The notes: generated from the letters alone by a model not told the origin. A stretch of DNA of 64,000 bases from Sinotaia quadrata (GCA_028829895.1 CM054181.1:65649259-65713258), one strand, 5' to 3'. Counted from the stretch's first letter, positions 10,818-23,395 are shown. Program-made: numbers and translations.

Positions 10818-13680
10818 TGTATGAGTAGTATTACTATTAGCTGCTTCTTAGTCAGATAATTAAAATTAAATTAAATTTTGTAAATAGACTTTTTTTTCAC
10901 TATTTATTTAAACATTGTAAGAAGTTATAAAAGTTGGGTGGTTAACAGGTTTCTCTCCATATTGATTTCATTCAGCAAGTGGATGGGTTTTAAACCAAAG
11001 GAAGATTTTAAGAAAAACTCAAAAAGCAAAAGGTAAAAGATGAAACATAACGAAATAGTATGTCATTTTGCAATTATGGTTAGAATCTGCTTAATCTGAA
11101 TTGGCATCCCACTAATTTGAAATGTAACAAACTAGGATTCCATTCTTAGATATGTTTTATGTTGTATATTTATATTATCTGTCCTCTATCTGCCTTAGAT
11201 TTAGAATATAATGATAGGTCTGAAATAACTAAGCAGATTGATATCAGACACATTTGACAGATTTAGTTATATATTAGCACTGTTAACTTTGGTGAATAAA
11301 TTTAATTCAATTTAGTATTTTAATGTGCTATATTTAATAAAAGTACAAGCATATTGATATTGACCATCATGTTTTACAATAAATGGTATCTTTTTTCTTT
11401 TTATGATCATGATGTGAATGAGAAAATAAAATGACCCTTTTGTTGACATATTTTAGTGCTACAAAGTCTACAATCTTCTCTGGCTTATTTAGGAAGTATT
11501 ACATGAAAAATATTTCTTTGTAAATCTCATTTTAGTGAATATAAAATGTTACCATTCACCATTTTCTCTGTTCATATCCACTGATAATTTTAATTTTGGC
11601 TTGGGAAACCATTGAACCCTTGATAAGGTGACCATATAAATTGACCATGGCTAAAATCAGGTTCAGAAAAATATATTCAAACCCTGATTGGAGTGTGCAC
11701 TACACATATTCAGAAACATCAAACTGTGTGAGGTAGTGGGTAAATCTGGTTAAAACAATGATATTTGTTGTACAGTCTTTAATTTGATGTGCTCATTCTG
11801 TCTGCAGTTGTTTTCTGTGTTTCATTTCAGTGTTTGTTGTTGTATATTTTTCTATTAATTCTTTATTTGATGTGTCTCATTCTATATGCAGTCTTGTTTG
11901 TATCATTTCATGTTGGTATTTGCAATGTCTCATATTATCTACAGAAGTGATTCCCAACCCAATGCCTGCAGATGCTTTGGCACTTGCTGAGATATTTATG
12001 TGTGCCCATGATGAAGTATGAAAACTAGTGCAAATGTAGGCTTTTTCATCAACCTTTCATTCCTCATTTAAGTTCTGTAAACCATTCAAAGCAAAACTGA
12101 TTTTGTGGCTGTCACATATGAAATCAAGTCTCTTGTATATGTTGATCTGCTTTTGTTATTGTTGGTTTAAAAATAATCTTTCTTCTATTTTTTACATTTA
12201 TTTAATGTGGGAAGGAGGTTATATTATGATTAATGAAAGAATTTACTTAGACTCTTATACTGAGGATTTTTGTACCTAAAAGTTAGCATTATGTAATATA
12301 TTTCATGACTTATGATGACATATTTTCAGTTTAGTGTAGTCAATGAGATTTGTGATCAAAATCGCTGCATTATATTACAATGAGTGATCATGAAAACGTC
12401 TCAAACCTATTCCAAAAGACTGAAATTATTTTTTACATAATGTCATTTTAGAATAATTAGTTTAGATAATTAATTTTCTTTTCTTGTCAATAGTTAGTAT
12501 AGTGTTGTGATTTTATAGATCCTGTAATTAGTGTAATGAATCTGAGAGTAAATAAATGGACATTAATCATATAATGCACAAATAAGCTGGCCCGATGCTA
12601 GAATACATGGAATAACTCTTGTTTACAAAAAGTTATAACTAATTATATATTACCTCCCTTTCATCTGAATTTTCTCTGATCACACCAGAACTATAACTTG
12701 GCAATACTGTACATTATTTCCCCCACTGGCCCTCCCACCCCTTTGAATCACCAAATCAAACTGTATTAAAACCTGTTTATGGTGAAAGATCAGCAAACAA
12801 ATATACAGTTAAGTTTTACTTCTTAGAAGATGACAATCAACTGACACCTAATTGAATATGTACTGCTAATATTTGATGATCAGAAGTGAGGATGCTTGTA
12901 TTTTTATTCTGGTGAAGCACTAAAACCCATTTTGCCAATCTTGATTGTTGACCAAATTCTTAAAGATAATTTTGTTTTGATTGATTAAATGGCAGTAGCC
13001 TGTTAAAAGAAAAATAAAAACTTTAAAAATGAAATAATATTTCAATTTATTTAAGAGAAAATATAACTGAACCTACGAGTTGCCTATATTGAAACAATCA
13101 TCACTCCCTAAATAACATACACACACAAACAGTACAGGTTTATTGGTTTTGCTGTTTAGTTCCTTCAGTTTTCAAAACATGTTTGTATGTGTTTACAAGA
13201 TGTGATACTTGGAATGTTTTTACAGATCAGCAGAGGATCAGTTGATACTGGGTGATAATCATTTAAGGGTTCTGTTATAAGTTTTTTTTTAAAATTTAAA
13301 GCCTTTTCTCATCAAAATTAATATGCATATTTATAATCTCAATTCTCAGTAATTTTACTATTTTTTCTTTCATTGTATTACCATTGTTTACCTGATGAAT
13401 GCCTAAGTTACAATATATGTTTCTTGTTTCATGGAAACTAAATAAATCAATTTGACAAAGTATGATGAATCTCAAGTAATTTAATTTGGTGGGAGATAAG
13501 TCACGAGGCTTTAAACAGGTGACAGAATTTGAGTGTCTATACAGGTAGAAATGTAATTATATTTAATGCATTCCATGATTTTCAGTTTGTCTTATGAGGT
13601 ATGAAAAGTTTTACCTGTTGTCATTGCTTTAGTTTGGTGCATTCTTGTAGACACCAAGAGAGATCTGGTTTCTGCAGTTG
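10818..13680. other. ASTE1 3' flank and AT-rich intergenic DNA
   Basis: Several AATAAA-type signals follow the stop codon. The first clear one is at 11,295-11,300, with others near 11,340, 11,378 and 11,425, so a 3' UTR of roughly 500 nt is plausible. Beyond that the DNA is AT-rich and unstructured, with no recognised coding exon. The frame at 11830-12021 has no visible domain. Confidence 0.5.
11295..11300 (+). terminator. Candidate ASTE1 polyadenylation signal
   Basis: First canonical AATAAA hexamer downstream of the ASTE1 stop codon, 478 nt after it. Choice among several nearby hexamers cannot be made without transcripts. Confidence 0.3.
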
Positions 13681-13796
13681 ATTATATGTAGGGTAAGAAG
13701 TGAAACTATTTATAGTTATATGTAAGGTAAGTACTAAGAAGTGAAACTATTTATAGTTATATGTAAGGTAAGTACTAAGAAGTGAAACTATTAACG
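13681..13796. repeat. 41-bp tandem repeat, about 3 copies
   Basis: The motif AGTTATATGTAAGGTAAGTA recurs at 13714 and 13755. A shorter, diverged copy precedes them and the last copy breaks off at 13796. Confidence 0.85.
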
Positions 13797-13910
13797 CTTT
13801 AAAAGACGATGGTCTGACAACCAGCCCCTAGTTATTATTTCAGGAGCGACTACTATCGCCAAGTACTTGTTTATTTTGCTTGGATGCGATACACAAATGT
13901 CCAGCTGGCT

Positions 13911-14150
13911 GGGTCTACTCTTGTCTCATTATAAATGCATGATTATTGGGTCTACTCTTTCCTCATTATAGATGTGTGGTTGTTGGGTCTACTCTTGTCT
14001 CATTATAAATGCATGATTATTGAGTCTACTCTTGTCTCGTTATGGATGTGCTATTATTGAGTCTATTCTTGTCAAATTATGGATGTGAGATTATTGGATC
14101 TACTCTTATCTCATTATAGACATATTATTGGGACTACTCTTGTCTGATTA
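13911..14150. repeat. 37-bp minisatellite, about 6 copies
   Basis: GGGTCTACTCTTGTCTCATT starts at 13911 and recurs at 13948, 13985 and 14022 (exact 37-bp spacing), then in more diverged copies to about 14150. Confidence 0.85.
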
Positions 14151-15480
14151 AAGATGGAAGCGCGCGACCGGGTAGTGACGTAGATGGGATTTATAAGAAG
14201 GACTGCGTGCCCTCACATAATTAGGTCGTATCTGACGGATGATCAAGGGGAGACTACCATTATAGATGCTGGTTAACTACCGTTATCACGACATTGACCA
14301 CTACACAACACTTGGCAACAAATGAAGTAACTGTCGAACTGCATATGCGATAGGAGAATTAAACACGTGTAAAATAAGACAAAAGCAACTACAAGAGTCG
14401 ACATTACAATTAACCATCTTTAGTCAAAAGAATGAAATAACTAAGCTCATTGTGTGTGATAGATAACTATCTTTACATAGAGAGTGGCTTCTATTCAAAT
14501 AATAATGTAAAAAACTACATGCAGATATTAGAGGAAAAGGAAGATAAAAACAGATTTTGAAATAAATCCAAGTACTGGTTAGCTCAGAATCTACATACAG
14601 TTCAGTGGTTTAGAAAAGTAAATTGTTTTGGTTTATGTATGTGTGTGTGTGTGTTTATATGATTACTTGTTTAGTGCGAAACAAATAATATTAATAATAA
14701 GTATATTAAACCCTGACCTCCCTATGTCCGTCTCGATGGTAAACCACGCCTTCTTGCAAAATTTTAGCTTCCGGCCTTCCTTACCTAATGCCGTGAATCG
14801 ACACATACAGGCGGGCACACAGGCAGATATTTTCTGCTGTATTTACTAGATAAGTAATTAAGTTGTACATAAAAAATTATGTAAGTTTGACAAGTTAAAA
14901 AGACAAAGTGACATATAACAATTTAATTGAACGAATCTGTCAGATCAATACCTACACTTGTTTTGTACAACAGTAAGGACCTTCTTTGAAGGGGGGGGGG
15001 GGGGGAAGAGGTCTTAAAAGTTCAGTGACTGATAAATAATGTAATTCATTGTCCTTTTACTCTGAACTACCGACTCATAAAAAGCTATTTTGAGTCAACT
15101 CAACGGAATTCAGGTTTACTCCATGACCCGAAAGGCCACAAACAAATAATTCTTCGAAAGGAAACGAGTATCTGTGTGTAGTCTGTGAGCTGCAATATGC
15201 CGATAATTCATTCGAAACACTTGAAATTTCACGTCCTGATGATTTAGTACGATTGCCGATATTAGGCATATATAGACGCTACTGATTGGCTGTTAAACTG
15301 GGACCAAACCGCCAAATGATTTAGATTGTTAAAAGTGTAAACAAGCTTTAAAAAAAAATTTTAAAAGTACATTTGGTTGAATCAAACGAAAATTGCGACT
15401 AAAACGCCAATAAAGATTTAGTTTGCTAAAAGAAAGTTTTAGCCCTATTAATTAATTTAGCGTCACAATATATTTTTTTC
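14151..15480. other. Intergenic, nothing recognised
   Basis: Holds a short (TG)n run near 14,638, a poly-G run at about 14,991-15,005 and no supported gene. The frames at 14628-14849 and 15075-15269 lack domain signal. Confidence 0.5.
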
Positions 15481-15744
15481 AAGCCAAGGTATCATTTGGC
15501 AAGCTGAAAGTTGCAGTTAGCAAGCTTCCGGCTAAGTAGCAAATCTGATTAGATGAAAGTTTGATTTAACAAAATCCGAATTGTGGTCCCAGCGATTTAA
15601 TCTTTGACTAAAAATAATTTTAACCTGTCAGTTTAATTTAGCAAGACAACGCCATTTATTCAGTCAAACAATCATATTGGCTTGCTATAAGCTACAAGCT
15701 ACATATGGCAAGCTACAAGTTATGTTTTGCAAGCTAAATTATAA
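15481..15744. repeat. Degenerate tandem array, interrupted by a mobile element
   Basis: Irregular reiterations of CATTTGGCAAGCTACAAGTT-like sequence, clearest at 15,670-15,735. The same motif resumes at 17,113-17,170 (CATTTGACAAGCTACAAGTT) on the other side of the family A element, so the array seems to have been split by that insertion. Confidence 0.6.
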
Positions 15745-17110
15745 TGTGGCGGAGTAAATTCGATTATCCCTATTTCGATTGCTATAAAAATTGTTAAATG
15801 TCAAAGTGACCCCCACCTTGGGCACTGCTTATGCTGATATTTCTAAGTGAGAGAGTTGGAAGTGAACAACTCATGTGGAGGATAGGCTAGAAATTGCTGA
15901 AGCCAAACCAGTTTCAACTGGATGAGAAGTTTTTTCTGACTAATAGTCTCATACTGTTCATAACAACCTTAACCAATGTGTATGGATTTGTGGTGGAGTA
16001 AATTTGCCTATCCCTATTTCTAGACTTAATTGTTGTATAAATTGTCGAAGTGACCCAACCTTGGGCACTCCTTATGATGGTAATTTTGTAAGTGTCAGAG
16101 TTGTAGTAAACAACTTGAATGCTAGAAATTGCAATGCAATCCAAACCAGTTCCAACTGGATGAGTAGTTTTATTATCCAATGGTTTAAGATTTACGGGAA
16201 CGAGACCAGCCAATGTGCTGAGATCCAAAATTTACCTGCTATAGAGAATTCTATTGTCTAATTACTTTGAATTTGGAGTGGCAAGAAGTCTGATCATGAA
16301 AGGTGGCCATTAGTTTAATGGTGAGTTAACTGACTGATTGAGAGAGAATAGACTTAGAAATATTTCATGCATTTTGCTATTGGAGAACCAGATGGCATAG
16401 AGGAGAATAGCACCTAGTCAGTGCTCTACAACCTGAGAAGGGAAACATGGAATTGACAATAATAACGTGAACAATAAACTTGTGACTTTGTTACAAAAAA
16501 CATGTGAAAGATTATTGCAGCTTCACCCAGACAAGGTTACATAGAAACTATTATTGCTTATCTCTAATAACTCTATTTCTGTTCTCTAATAAGAACTATC
16601 CTGTGATTTGTATTGACACTAATCTGTTGAATTGTGATTTTAGATATAAGACTGTATATGTATTAAAATTATTCGAATGTAGTTTCATGGCAATATTTAT
16701 ATCAAGCAATATTTTTCATTGTATTTGTTATAATGTATATTTGATTGTTGATTTAATAAATTTATTGTTAAATTTATTGATCTTCTTACACATATTGATA
16801 ACCTTATTTTGGAGAAGAAAGTGGGTGGATCGCTAAATATAAATTAAAAGACGGATTTCTCTTCTCCTTTAGTAAGAAGTTTCCACCTATGGAAATATTG
16901 TGTGACAGTTTAAATGTTTATCTTTAGTATTGTGAAAGAGAGAAAACATTTACAGCGCCCACATATCCGCCAAGTGAGAGAGACGTGTGGTGTCTTCTGG
17001 AGAATTAGTAATAACATAAATTAAGATTCTCCTCACTTGTAATTAGTATTGGGTGATTAATCAATAATAATAATCACCATAACCATTAACTAGGTGGCGG
17101 TAGCGTCACA
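15745..17110 (+). mobile_element. Dispersed repeat family A, copy 1 (non-coding)
   Basis: Aligns by eye along both ends with an inverted copy at 44285-45465. Shared landmarks in order are TTGTTAAATGTCAAAGTGACC, ACGAGACCAGCCAATG, ATGGTGAGTTAACTGACTGA, AATATTGTGTGACAG and GAGAGAGACG, then a final AGGTGGCG block. The head is present twice (starts at 15745 and 15989), an internal duplication of about 244 bp. It begins TGTGG and ends GTCACA, LTR-like, but I see no flanking duplication and no reverse transcriptase. The 110-codon frame at 16504-16836 is AT-rich with no domain. Class is undecided: solo LTR or other non-autonomous element. Confidence 0.7.
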
Positions 17111-18020
17111 GGTACATTTGACAAGCTACAAGTTACATTTAGCAAACTAAATGGTGCATTTGACAAGTTAAAGATTTGGTCCATCCAAGCTTGAATTGTG
17201 ACCCGAATGAGCACCTCGGCGTTTGGCGGGGTCGTCCAACCCGCGTGCCGTCCATGCATCCTAGTTGGTCACGTTGTGCCTTTCCTGTTTTAAAATCGTT
17301 TTTCTTTCTGACTACTTCTTCTATAGACAGAAGCACGTACGGTCTATCATCTTCTCTCAGTTATGTTGCTCATCCCCACCGAAAAAAAATACCGGGAAAC
17401 AAAATCAACAAACCCTGCCCCCCCCCCCTACATGCCACCACCACCTAGCTTGTTTTTGGCCGCACAGGAAGGAAACTTTTTGTTGCTTGTCCTCTATGAA
17501 GGTGTGAGTGGATCAAGTGGCTACTGTCTTAAACAGTTTGGCCCGCCCTTGTGTAAGCACTAAGCTTTAAATACAATTATTTATATTAATCTATTCCGGA
17601 GAGTGGAGAGAGATAATTTGAAAGTCATTCTTTCTACACGTGGCCGTCATAATTTTCACACAATTGTAGTTAGGCATAATATTATCTCTTTTCACAGGAT
17701 TCGAGTGGAAAGATAATTAATCATTTCAGGACTTGCGAGTACTGTATTATCATTAACATTTTTTTTTTAACTCAAATGCTATCACCGTCATTCGGAACTT
17801 AACTTTTTATCAGTTTGAAAGTTTCCTGTTTGATTGCGTCGAGGTCTTAATGTCACTCACCACTGTCATTTCGGAGTTTGTGAGCGATCTTATCCCCATA
17901 AAGACGTACTTGAAAGGTGGCAGTGTCAATCAACCTTTCTTGTGAAAACTGCATTTTAAAGTTTTCCGGAAATTCAAGCGGGCATAAACCAGTCTCAGAA
18001 CCAGAACGGCTAGCCCTACA
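17111..18020. other. Array remnant, then GC-richer intergenic DNA
   Basis: The first 60 bp continue the split array. From 17,176 to 17,560 overlapping frames exist on both strands, with a poly-C run near 17,418. No domain is visible and the frames look fortuitous. Confidence 0.45.
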
Positions 18021-18290
18021 CATTCGTCAGTCGCAGATCTAAAATAGCAAGGCCGAGACATTAATTTATGCAGTCTCGCAGATCTAAAATAGCAAGGCCG
18101 ATACATTATGCAGTCTCGCAGATCTAAAATAGCAAGGCCGAGACATTATGCAGTCTCAGATCTAAAATAGCAAGGCCAAGACATTATGCAGTCTCGCAGA
18201 TCTAAAATAGCAAGGCCGAGACATTATGCAGTCTCAGATCTAAAATAGCAAGGCCGATACATCATGCAATCTCAGATCCAAAATACTAGG
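18021..18290. repeat. About 40-bp minisatellite, 7 copies
   Basis: CAGATCTAAAATAGCAAGGC recurs about every 36-46 bp, joined by GAGACATTATGCAGTCTC-type spacers. Some copies lack 3-4 bp. Confidence 0.9.
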
Positions 18291-18454
18291 CCTCTACATT
18301 AAAGCCTAAATCACGCTACTAAGAAAGTAACATACACCACACTACCATCATAAATAAAGCCCACATTGCACAAACACTACACTACCATCAAACTTAGAGC
18401 CCACATCCCACAAACACCACACAATAAAACTGCATCTGTGACTGATCAGCATTT

Positions 18455-19175
18455 CGTCTGTCAGGTCTATTTTAGTGCTATATGTAAAGCCTTTGTATTT
18501 TGTCTGTCAGAAGTCTATTTTAGTGCTACGTGTAATTTGCCTTTGTATTTTGTCCGTCAGAAGGCTGTTTTAACGCTACATGTAATTTGCTTTGTATTTT
18601 GTCTGTCAGAAGGTTGTTTTAACGCTACATGTAATTTACCTTTGTATTTTGTCCGTCAGAAGGCTGTTTTAACGCTACATGTAATTTGCTTTGTATTTTG
18701 TCTGTCAGAAGGTTGATTTAACGCTACATGTAATTTACCTTTGTATTTTGTCTGTCAGAAGGCTGTTTTAAAGCTACATGTAATTTGCCTTTGTATTTTG
18801 CCTGTCAGAAGGCTGTTTTAAAGCTACATGTAATTTACCTTTATATTTTGTCTGTCAGAAATGTGTTGTAATGCTATATGTAACTGCCTTTGTATTTTGT
18901 CTGTAGAAGTCTGTTTTAATGTTACCTGTAATTATCTTTGTATGTTGTCTGCCAGAAGTCTATTGTAATGCTGGATGTAACTGCCAGAAGTCCATTGTAA
19001 TGCTACATGTAATTCTCTTTGTATGTTGTCTGCCAGAAGTCCATTGTAATGCTGCATGGAATCCCCTTTGTATGTTGTCTGCCAGAAGTCCATTGTAATG
19101 CTGCATGTAATTTCCTTTGTATGTTGTCTGCCAAAAGTTCTTTGTAATGATGCATGTAATTGCCTTTGTATTTCA
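18455..19175. repeat. About 50-bp minisatellite, 14-15 copies
   Basis: Motif TTGTATTTTGTCTGTCAGAA followed by a GCTACATGTAATT block. Copies before about 18,830 are close to consensus. Later ones drift to a TGCCAGAAGTCCATTGTAAT variant. The 116-codon plus frame at 18366-18716 is a by-product of the array. Confidence 0.9.
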
Positions 19176-19349
19176 AAGTCGTGCTTGGGGAGATTTATCT
19201 TTTATTCTTTTACAGATGAGTGACTAAATTAAATATACTGGAGATTATTCTTCACGCTAGAAGTAGATCTACAAAGCCTTTTACCATCATTGTAGTAAAG
19301 TCGCATGCAAAGCTACAAAGAAAATTGAAACGTAACCATGTATTAACCA

Positions 19350-19510
19350 TAATTTTCATTTCAATAATAGCTCTATTCCTAACCATAATCTTAATTCCTA
19401 ACCATAGTCTTGTCCTTATTCCTTATTCCTAACCCTAACTTAAACTCCTTACCATAGATCTGCCGTATTTCTAACCCCTAACTCAACTCAAATCCCTAAC
19501 CCTGTATGCT
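19350..19510. repeat. Degenerate CCTAACC-rich tract
   Basis: CCTAACCATAAT, CCTAACCCTAAC, CTAACCCCTAAC and CCCTAACCCTG recur irregularly. It resembles a decayed interstitial telomere-type (TTAGGG complement) tract, but no long perfect run is present. Confidence 0.4.
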
Positions 19511-20036
19511 AACAACCGATCAACATCAAACCTACTGCTTCGTGTTTTTATAACCAGTCATTTACTCATGACGGAGAAGGGAGAATTCTTGTAACACTTA
19601 AGTGCTGTAACTTGCTATTTCCAGATGAAATAGTGTTTGTAACAGAAAGTCCTATCAGCTGAACCACACGAACACAAGAATGAAAGATTGTAATACAGCT
19701 AATGCTCAAATGATAGGCAAACCCTTCTACCGTCAATAGAAACAACTGAAGAAAGGAAAGGAAAAAAATATCTGGAAATCCGCTGCCTGAAGCCTCAGTA
19801 GTCTGAACAGAATATTTCAAGTTCGATTGACTTGGGCTGCTTCGTGATGTACAGCTAGTTCTGTCTACCACGCCCATTCTGGCGTTCGCGTCCGTCTACT
19901 AAGAGACAGACTAGGACTAGGACCATGCTTGTTTTCACGTCACTAGAAAATCAGCTCTAAATCTGCGAAGGTGGATTTTTCAGAGAATCACTCCGTTTGG
20001 ATGCTATGTCGACCAGTGTGGTTCTTATGGGCGAAA

Positions 20037-20047
20037 CGCGCGCGCGC

Positions 20048-20080
<33 letters not shown>
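20037..20080. repeat. (CG)7(TG)15 alternating tract
   Basis: Forty-four bases of uninterrupted alternating pyrimidine-purine sequence, CG at 20037-20050 then TG to 20080. This class of sequence can adopt Z-DNA. Confidence 0.9.
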
Positions 20081-20084
<4 letters not shown>

Positions 20085-20315
20085 TGAGTAGTTGTAAATA
20101 TGCATGATGTTGAATGTATTAGTGTCTTGGTATCAGTGTGTCATAATGTATGGATTTGTTAAAGTGAGTGTTAAGTATTGGTGTGTGTATATACATATAC
20201 ACTGTATGTGATGGAAGGTGTCTTGTAAGGCTGTCAGCTTTTTTATGGTGACTGGGATATGTGCGGACTTTGTGTATGCACGCGAGTTCAAGTGTGCGCA
20301 TTCGTCCATTATGAC

Positions 20316-20384
20316 ACACACACATACATACAAACACACACACGCACACACACTCACACACACAACATATATATATATATAATG
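20316..20384. repeat. (CA)n and (TA)n microsatellites
   Basis: Interrupted CA repeats (ACACACACACATACATACAA and similar), followed by a short perfect TA run and GAGAGAGA. Confidence 0.85.
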
Positions 20385-20494
20385 AGAGAGAGATAAACAG
20401 ACGGACAGACATCGTCTGGTTTCTATCACCCATGCAACAGACAATAAATAATCACGTGGTAGTAAGACCAAGAACCCCTTACAGAGAATGCTAT

Positions 20495-20745
20495 ATGCCC
20501 GAGAAAGATGAGCACTTTACAAGTTATATGGGTACTTGAACCTGAGTCTAAGAGTAAGACACAAAATCGGCCACGTGGCTTAAAATTCTAAGATATTACT
20601 GCAGCCCTGACAAACACATGGACACTATGTATGCTAAGTGGATAAACCCGAGTCTAAGACACTATATCGGCCACTTGGCTTAAAATTCTACTACAGGCCT
20701 GAAAAACACTTAGACACTATACAAGCTAAGAGGCTGAACTTGAGT
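20495..20745. repeat. About 93-107-bp tandem repeat, 2-3 copies
   Basis: GAGTCTAAGA...ATCGGCCAC.TGGCTTAAAATTCTA recurs at about 20542 and 20649, with a diverged third start at 20742. Confidence 0.75.
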
Positions 20746-20834
20746 TTATATTATTTAGATGCATGCCTTAGAATTCTATGTTACTATTACATATCCGAAT
20801 TTATACACTTCCCTTCTAACTGCTGCTGCATGCG

Positions 20835-21035
20835 ATAAATGCCCCTTGCTATGTCTTGCCACATACCCGATAAATCTGTGTACACTCCCCTTGCTATGTC
20901 CTGCCACATACCCGATAAATCTGTGTATATTCCCCTTGCTATGTCCTGTCATATGCCCGATAACTTTGTGTACATTCCCCTTGCTATGTCTACCACATGT
21001 CCGATAACTCTGTGTACACTTCTCTTGCTGTCAGG
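20835..21035. repeat. 45-bp minisatellite, about 5 copies
   Basis: CCCCTTGCTATGTC starts at 20842, 20887, 20932 and 20977. Because 45 is a multiple of three, long open frames result (20759-21007, 20839-21039). Diverged pieces reappear near 21,210-21,285. Confidence 0.9.
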
Positions 21036-22214
21036 GTAGTCTTAACAGCAGTACAGACCCACAGGCAAATCAGTACACTAAATAGGGCTCCTATCTACAC
21101 AACCACTCACAGAAATAAAAATTGATAGCAAGTCACAACATACAAAGATTAGCATCCCCCCCCCCCCTTCCGGGCAACTGCCCATGCGTTAGGACGGCAA
21201 TGCTTGCTTTATCCTGCCACATGTCCCACAACTCTGTATGTAGTTCCATGCTCTGCGCTTCTGTGTACACTCCCCTTGCTACATGGATCCATTCGACAGT
21301 CGCCAAACTGCTAAAAAAAAAGTAAATAAAACCAGAGCTGAAAACGGTCGATGCCTCAAGCTTGACTGATCTCGGGGTGATGAGCAGTTTACACTCGCAA
21401 ACTATATTGGGCCCAAAATATCTGGCCTTCGAATTCAAAGTCATTTGGAAGGGTTACACTTACAAACTCCTTCAAAAAAACTTTCCAACCCATTTGATCA
21501 GAGATATTGAGATAGTCTATACTCTGTATGTATTCTCATAACACCTGCAGAAAGGGCTGGCGAACTGAAGGCGCTTGCATTCATAGAATACTCATCGTGT
21601 GATTCAGCAAAGTTGGATCTCTACATTAACACACACAGAGAGACTTGCGAATTTCAGTCCAGAATAAAAATACAAACAAACATTTATAATTTTTTTTTAA
21701 AAAATATGCTGAAGAAGTGAATCCTTATTGGAGTAAGGCTATAATTAAAATTCGACCCAACCAGAAAGACAGGACCAAAGAAAAAGAAAGGAAAAGCAGT
21801 CTATAGAAATAATTAGCAAGCTGATTGTAGGTGGTGAATAAAGATCGGCTTAGTCTGGTTACTAAGTCAATTAAAAAAAAAAAAAAGATTATTGTAATTA
21901 ATGAAAAGTGATTGAATGAGACAGGAAGGGTCCTGTATCAAAAACGAAAATCAAATACGAACAGAAAGATCATTATTCTGGAAATTGCTTTCCCCTCCCC
22001 CCCTTCCCCACTCTCTCATTGGCAGTAATAGGGTTTCTATAGATGTGAAAGAAAATCTCGTCCGTCCGCACTTTTGCTTCCAGTAAAGAGCTTTATCAAG
22101 AAGGTTTCCATTTGGGAGGATTTCGGTGATGAGAAAAACCTGTCACTGGGAGCGTGTGATTGGTGAGAGAAGACAGTACGAGATTGTTCCGCAATGCTTC
22201 TCAAGGAGTAGTGT
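21036..22214. other. Intergenic, nothing recognised
   Basis: Contains poly-C near 21,156, several poly-A runs (21,313; 21,870) and a CT/C-rich patch near 21,990. The 103-codon minus frame at 21133-21444 has no recognisable domain. Confidence 0.5.
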
Positions 22215-22415
22215 GCACGCTAGCTTCAACAATGCGAGCACCACTTCACTTGTACACGTTAGTATACGCGGGTTAACGTCAACTTGAACAATGCGAGCAC
22301 CACGTCACTTGTACACGTCAGTACACGTGGGTTAAAGCCAACTTGAACAATGCGAATATGACGTTAATTGCTCACGTCAGTACACGTGGGTTAACACTAA
22401 CTTGAGCAACGCGAG
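22215..22415. repeat. 59-bp tandem repeat, 3-4 copies
   Basis: AACTTGAACAATGCGAGC begins at 22281, 22340 and 22399 (59-bp spacing), with an earlier diverged copy near 22,225. Each unit carries a TACACGTCAGTACACGTGGG-like block. Confidence 0.85.
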
Positions 22416-23395
22416 TAGCATGCTATTCCAGACTTGTTTCCCTGAGTAAGCATCGACAGTCTGAAGAGCTTGCAGTCGTGAAACGAGAGAAGAGAGCGGG
22501 GAAGGAATTACAGAATGAAGGAACTGATAAAAGAAAGGTGAAGAGGGGCTACACGAAGGAGATAATAAGAATGATGGATGGAAAAAGGGATGAGTGAAAG
22601 AAAAATGGAGAAAATTTTGGTTTTGGTTTTCTCTTTCTGTCTTTTACATTCGATTGCTTTGAACGTGTCTGAAAATGAAATGCTGTCACTATCGATCTAG
22701 TCTGATTTGCAAGCTTTGATTTGTATCTCCGAAAATCAATGGCATTCATGTTATATGTTGTAACTTCACATTCTAACAACCCCCTTTCCTGCAGTAATTT
22801 AAAGGACCCTCTACTCCACACATGTACACATTCACTGTTAATAATAAAAATAATGGGGTATATAACATATCTGTTTGGAAATGTCTTGAGCTTTGTAAAT
22901 CGATGAAGGCTCGGCAAATGAGACACACTTTATTCAGAGAGAATATCTGAAGATTTTGCTGTGCTTCTTTAACAAGATTGGGTTCCAAAAATAGCTGCTA
23001 ACACTCAGATTAGTTCATTCTCAATCAACGGACTATGCACGTAGTCGCTTTTTGACGTTACTGTAACAAGAATTTCACTAACTACAAGAATAATTCGACC
23101 GAAGACCAAAGTGTTTCCATTAGAGATACCGCATGTCAGTTTTCTATGGGCCGCAGATTGCTTTCAATTTACAGCTATATATAGTAACTGGTAGTACTTC
23201 TCACCATAACTGATTCTGCTTTCTCGTAATCGGTTCAATAATTTGTTTAATATGTTGTTTCGGATTAAACACATATGGGAAGTAATATGTATATCTGATT
23301 TTATTTGGCTTTTAGATTAGTCCCTAACTGGATAGCACTTTTTATAGTGAATACACCATAATTTTTTTTTATTATTTTGGAAAAAAAAAAAAAGA
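22416..23395. other. Intergenic, nothing recognised
   Basis: AT-rich DNA ending in poly-T and poly-A runs near 23,360-23,390. The 125-codon minus frame at 22549-22926 has no domain signature. Confidence 0.5.

Noticed and set aside
16504..16836. 110-codon frame inside repeat family A copy 1
   Set aside because: Lies in the part not shared with copy 2, is AT-rich and hydrophobic by composition, and shows no transposase or polymerase motif.
18021..18290. Regularly spaced repeats that could be mistaken for a CRISPR array
   Set aside because: The spacers are themselves repeated, the genome is eukaryotic and no cas genes exist; it is a minisatellite.
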